From: DATKMS01 sp041497995
GTDB taxonomy: Bacteria > Desulfobacterota > Binatia > HRBIN30
Length of the DNA: 8,026 bases
Reading direction: 5' to 3'
Assembly: GCA_041497995.1 (NCBI GenBank)
Contig: JBGQHM010000306.1
Span: 1-8,026, forward strand
The position numbers and the translations under genes are program-made. Each line of letters begins with the position of its first letter. Positions within the stretch are counted from its first letter, which is position 1. This document shows, piece by piece, positions 6,547 through 8,026 of the stretch. The notes beneath the pieces were generated by a model, which saw only the letters and a program-made list of their open reading frames with translations, made no database searches and had not been told where the DNA came from.

Positions 6547-6553
6547 GGGAGGT
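6547..6553 (+). promoter_or_regulatory. Shine-Dalgarno deciding the alpha/beta hydrolase start
   Basis: GGGAGGT lies nine bases before ATG 6563. The longer in-frame start at ATG 6533 has no such site and would place this motif inside the coding region, so 6563 is preferred. Confidence 0.65.
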
Positions 6554-6562
6554 ACAGGGTCG

Positions 6563-7516
6563 ATGGAGAACTCGATCTCTGCCGTCGAGGGAAACACCAG
6601 AGTCGGAGCAGCGTCGGTCCACTGGCGCAGGGAGGGAAGCGGACCACCAATCGTCTTGTTGCACGGCTTCCCTCTGTCGGGGCACACATGGGACACGGTC
6701 ATCGCGCACCTGCGCGATCGCTTCACCTGTTACGCCCCCGACCTGATCGGCATCGGGCAGTCGCGCAGCACCGCCGGTGACGACTATTCCTCGCAAGGAC
6801 AAGCCCGGGCGTTCCAGGGAATGCTGTCGCAGCTCGGCGTCGAGTCGTATGCGCTCGTAGGCAACGACACCGGCGGCTGGATAGCTCGAGAGCTCGCGCT
6901 GATCGATCGACAGCGGGTATCGCACCTCGTCCTGACCAACACGGAGATTCCGTTCCATCGCCCGCCCTGGATTCCGACGCACCAGGTTCTGGCGCACGTT
7001 CCTGGCTCTGGGGCCCTCTTCCAGCAGATCCTGAAGTCCCGGGCGTTTCGCAGATCATCGATGGGCTTCGGTGGTTGCTTCTACGACCTGGCGCACTTGG
7101 AGGGCGAGTTCCACGCGCGCTATGTCGAGCCCCTGATCTCCTCGAAGGAGCGGATCGACGGTGCGATGCAATTCCTGAGACGGATGAAATTCGTGCGGCT
7201 CGACGAATTCAAGACGCTTCACGGGCAACTGGCCATGCCCACACTCTTCATTTGGGGAGCGAACGACGCGATCTTCCCCGAGCCGCGGGCGCGGGAGATG
7301 ATCACGCAATTCCCACACGTCGCAGGCTTTCACTCCGTCGCGAAGGCGAAGTTATTCTTCTATGAAGAGCATCCGCGGGAGGTCGCCGGGCTCATCGAAG
7401 ACTTTCTGAGGCAGGGGGTAACTCACCGATACGGCGATCGATGGGAAGCGAACTCCGCGGTGCATGTGGACCTCACCGAGGCTCGGCTTCTGCTGGCACA
7501 GCGCGGACGATCATAG
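6563..7516 (+). CDS. Alpha/beta hydrolase, haloalkane/haloacetate dehalogenase-like
   Basis: This is a cytoplasmic alpha/beta-hydrolase-fold protein of 317 residues from the chosen ATG. LLHGFP (His34-Gly35) supplies the oxyanion loop. The nucleophile elbow is GNDTGG with Asp102, the aspartate type used by dehalogenases and epoxide hydrolases rather than the serine of esterases. The acid strand FIWGANDAIFP has Asp235. A cap domain lies at about 125-215. Where family members read GHF-x-x-EE to provide the catalytic histidine, this protein reads KLFFYEEHP, so Leu264 (a TTA codon, rare at this GC content) stands in that place. Either this is a divergent subfamily with altered chemistry or the protein is inactive. 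The domain normally ends near IEDFLRQG (about 284); the last ~33 residues are an unfamiliar tail whose final 44 bp overlap the convergent HEPN gene. ATG 6533 would add ten residues. Substrate unknown. Confidence 0.88.
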   Translation: MENSISAVEGNTRVGAASVHWRREGSGPPIVLLHGFPLSGHTWDTVIAHLRDRFTCYAPDLIGIGQSRSTAGDDYSSQGQARAFQGMLSQLGVESYALVGNDTGGWIARELALIDRQRVSHLVLTNTEIPFHRPPWIPTHQVLAHVPGSGALFQQILKSRAFRRSSMGFGGCFYDLAHLEGEFHARYVEPLISSKERIDGAMQFLRRMKFVRLDEFKTLHGQLAMPTLFIWGANDAIFPEPRAREMITQFPHVAGFHSVAKAKLFFYEEHPREVAGLIEDFLRQGVTHRYGDRWEANSAVHVDLTEARLLLAQRGRS

Positions 7517-7869
7517 CCCTTACTTGCTCGGCAAGCGCCACAGCTTCCGAGGCGGTATCCAGTCCCGGCCAGAAATCTGCGTCGTAGCGCAGTTCGACCG
7601 CATAGCCGGACAACTCGGTCAGGTCCAACGTGGAGAACTCTGCTAACGACAGCAGTGGCGTGCACAGGCGTTGCAATTCTTCCAAATCATGCGTGCGGGG
7701 TACGGGCTGCCCATGCAATGCGAGGAGCGCCTTGAGATACTTCTCCACCGCCTGCTGGGCGTGGAAGCACGCCGTATCATAGGGGCCGTCTTACCGTGCG
7801 GCGGGCGTCGGCGAGATCGCTATCGCCCTTTCGCATCCACCCGCGTGCCAGGGCGGCGTTATCCTTCAT
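7473..7869 (-). pseudogene. HEPN domain protein, frameshifted (MNT-HEPN pair)
   Basis: From ATG 7869 the minus strand reads a HEPN (PF05168-type) N-terminus, MKDNAALARGWMRKG and then SDLADARRTV. It then runs out of frame to a TGA at 7777-7779. The rest of the domain continues in another frame from 7790: DGPYDTACFHAQQAVEKYLK, HGQPVPRTHDLEEL, DLTELSGYAVELRYDADFW, ending at 7473. Both halves match the family and join at about 7790-7793 if one base is dropped (or two restored) near GTAAGAC. A GTG at 7748 would start only the C-terminal part. HEPN proteins paired with nucleotidyltransferases act as RNase-type toxins in several toxin-antitoxin systems. I see no Rx4-6H catalytic motif, so RNase activity is doubtful even if the frame is restored. 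The start overlaps the MNT gene by 11 bp. The frameshift could be real decay, programmed recoding or a sequencing error. Confidence 0.8.
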
Positions 7870-8026
7870 ACAGGACTTTGCCCGTTGCCAAGATGGTGGT
7901 GATGAACGCGTGGGGCACGGCGCGCCAGTCCTCGATCTCCGCGGGCGTCCACACCACGATATCCTTGGCCGGGAACAGCCCGCAGAGCGCTCGCCGATAG
8001 CGTGCCGAGCGCTTGTATCGCGGGAG
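7859..8026 (-). CDS. Minimal nucleotidyltransferase (MNT), C-terminal part only
   Basis: This partial gene runs in from the right edge. The visible 55 codons read RYRRALCGLFPAKDIVVWTP, then EIEDWRAVPHAF and finally TGKVLYEG before TAA at 7859-7861. The pattern of a DIVVWTP-type beta strand followed by a short helix and a final GKVLYE is typical of the C-terminus of stand-alone nucleotidyltransferase-fold (PF01909-like) proteins. The catalytic GSxxxD motif would be upstream, outside the window. In HepT/MntA-type systems the MNT partner is an antitoxin that adenylylates the HEPN toxin. The 11-bp overlap with the HEPN start indicates translational coupling and the gene order MNT then HEPN. The assignment rests on a short tail plus the neighbour. 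Confidence 0.75.
   Translation of the reverse strand, partial: LPRYKRSARYRRALCGLFPAKDIVVWTPAEIEDWRAVPHAFITTILATGKVLYEG

Overview
The window is GC-rich, gene-dense bacterial chromosome. It carries seven intact or edge-truncated protein genes, one tRNA gene, one frameshifted gene and one further edge-truncated gene. The mix (thrS, tRNA-Val, PerM-type permease, nitronate monooxygenase, periplasmic DsbA-like protein, MBL hydrolase, dodecin, alpha/beta hydrolase, MNT/HEPN pair) suggests a Gram-negative, high-GC, environmental bacterium. It resembles the uncultured deltaproteobacterial, Binatota or Rokubacteria-type genomes, but this is a weak inference from gene flavour and cannot be settled from the window.

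Layout. From the left edge to 1848 the minus strand carries a tRNA-Val(GAC) gene and, 55 bp downstream of it, thrS, whose last ~70 codons lie outside the window. A plus-strand AI-2E/PerM family permease (2033-3118) starts divergently from the tRNA. It ends by overlapping, by 7 bp, the stop of a minus-strand nitronate monooxygenase (NMO). Upstream of NMO, in the same orientation, lie a secreted DsbA-like thiol-disulfide protein (4149-5003), an MBL-fold hydrolase with a LACTB2-like C-terminal domain (5148-6128) and a small dodecin (6209-6421). An alpha/beta hydrolase (6563-7516) is divergent from dodecin. Its 3' end runs 44 bp into the convergent HEPN gene (7473-7869, frameshifted). The HEPN start codon overlaps the end of a minimal nucleotidyltransferase (MNT) gene cut by the right edge.

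Two short intergenic spacers hold unrelated repeat-built hairpins: a 16-bp tandem/palindromic element at 4087-4149 and a 7-bp GCTGA-type repeat at 6133-6205. Each lies directly before the start codon of the following minus-strand gene. Plausible sigma70-type promoters can be read for the permease, the DsbA-like gene and dodecin. No gene-free stretch exceeds 300 bp; the longest is 1849-2032.

How the genes work together. Apart from the tRNA/thrS pair and the MNT-HEPN toxin-antitoxin-like operon, the neighbours look like independent housekeeping and accessory genes rather than one pathway. I do not see a clearly new multi-gene system. The most noteworthy points are the frameshifted HEPN gene, the hydrolase that appears to lack its catalytic histidine, and the two repeat-built leaders.
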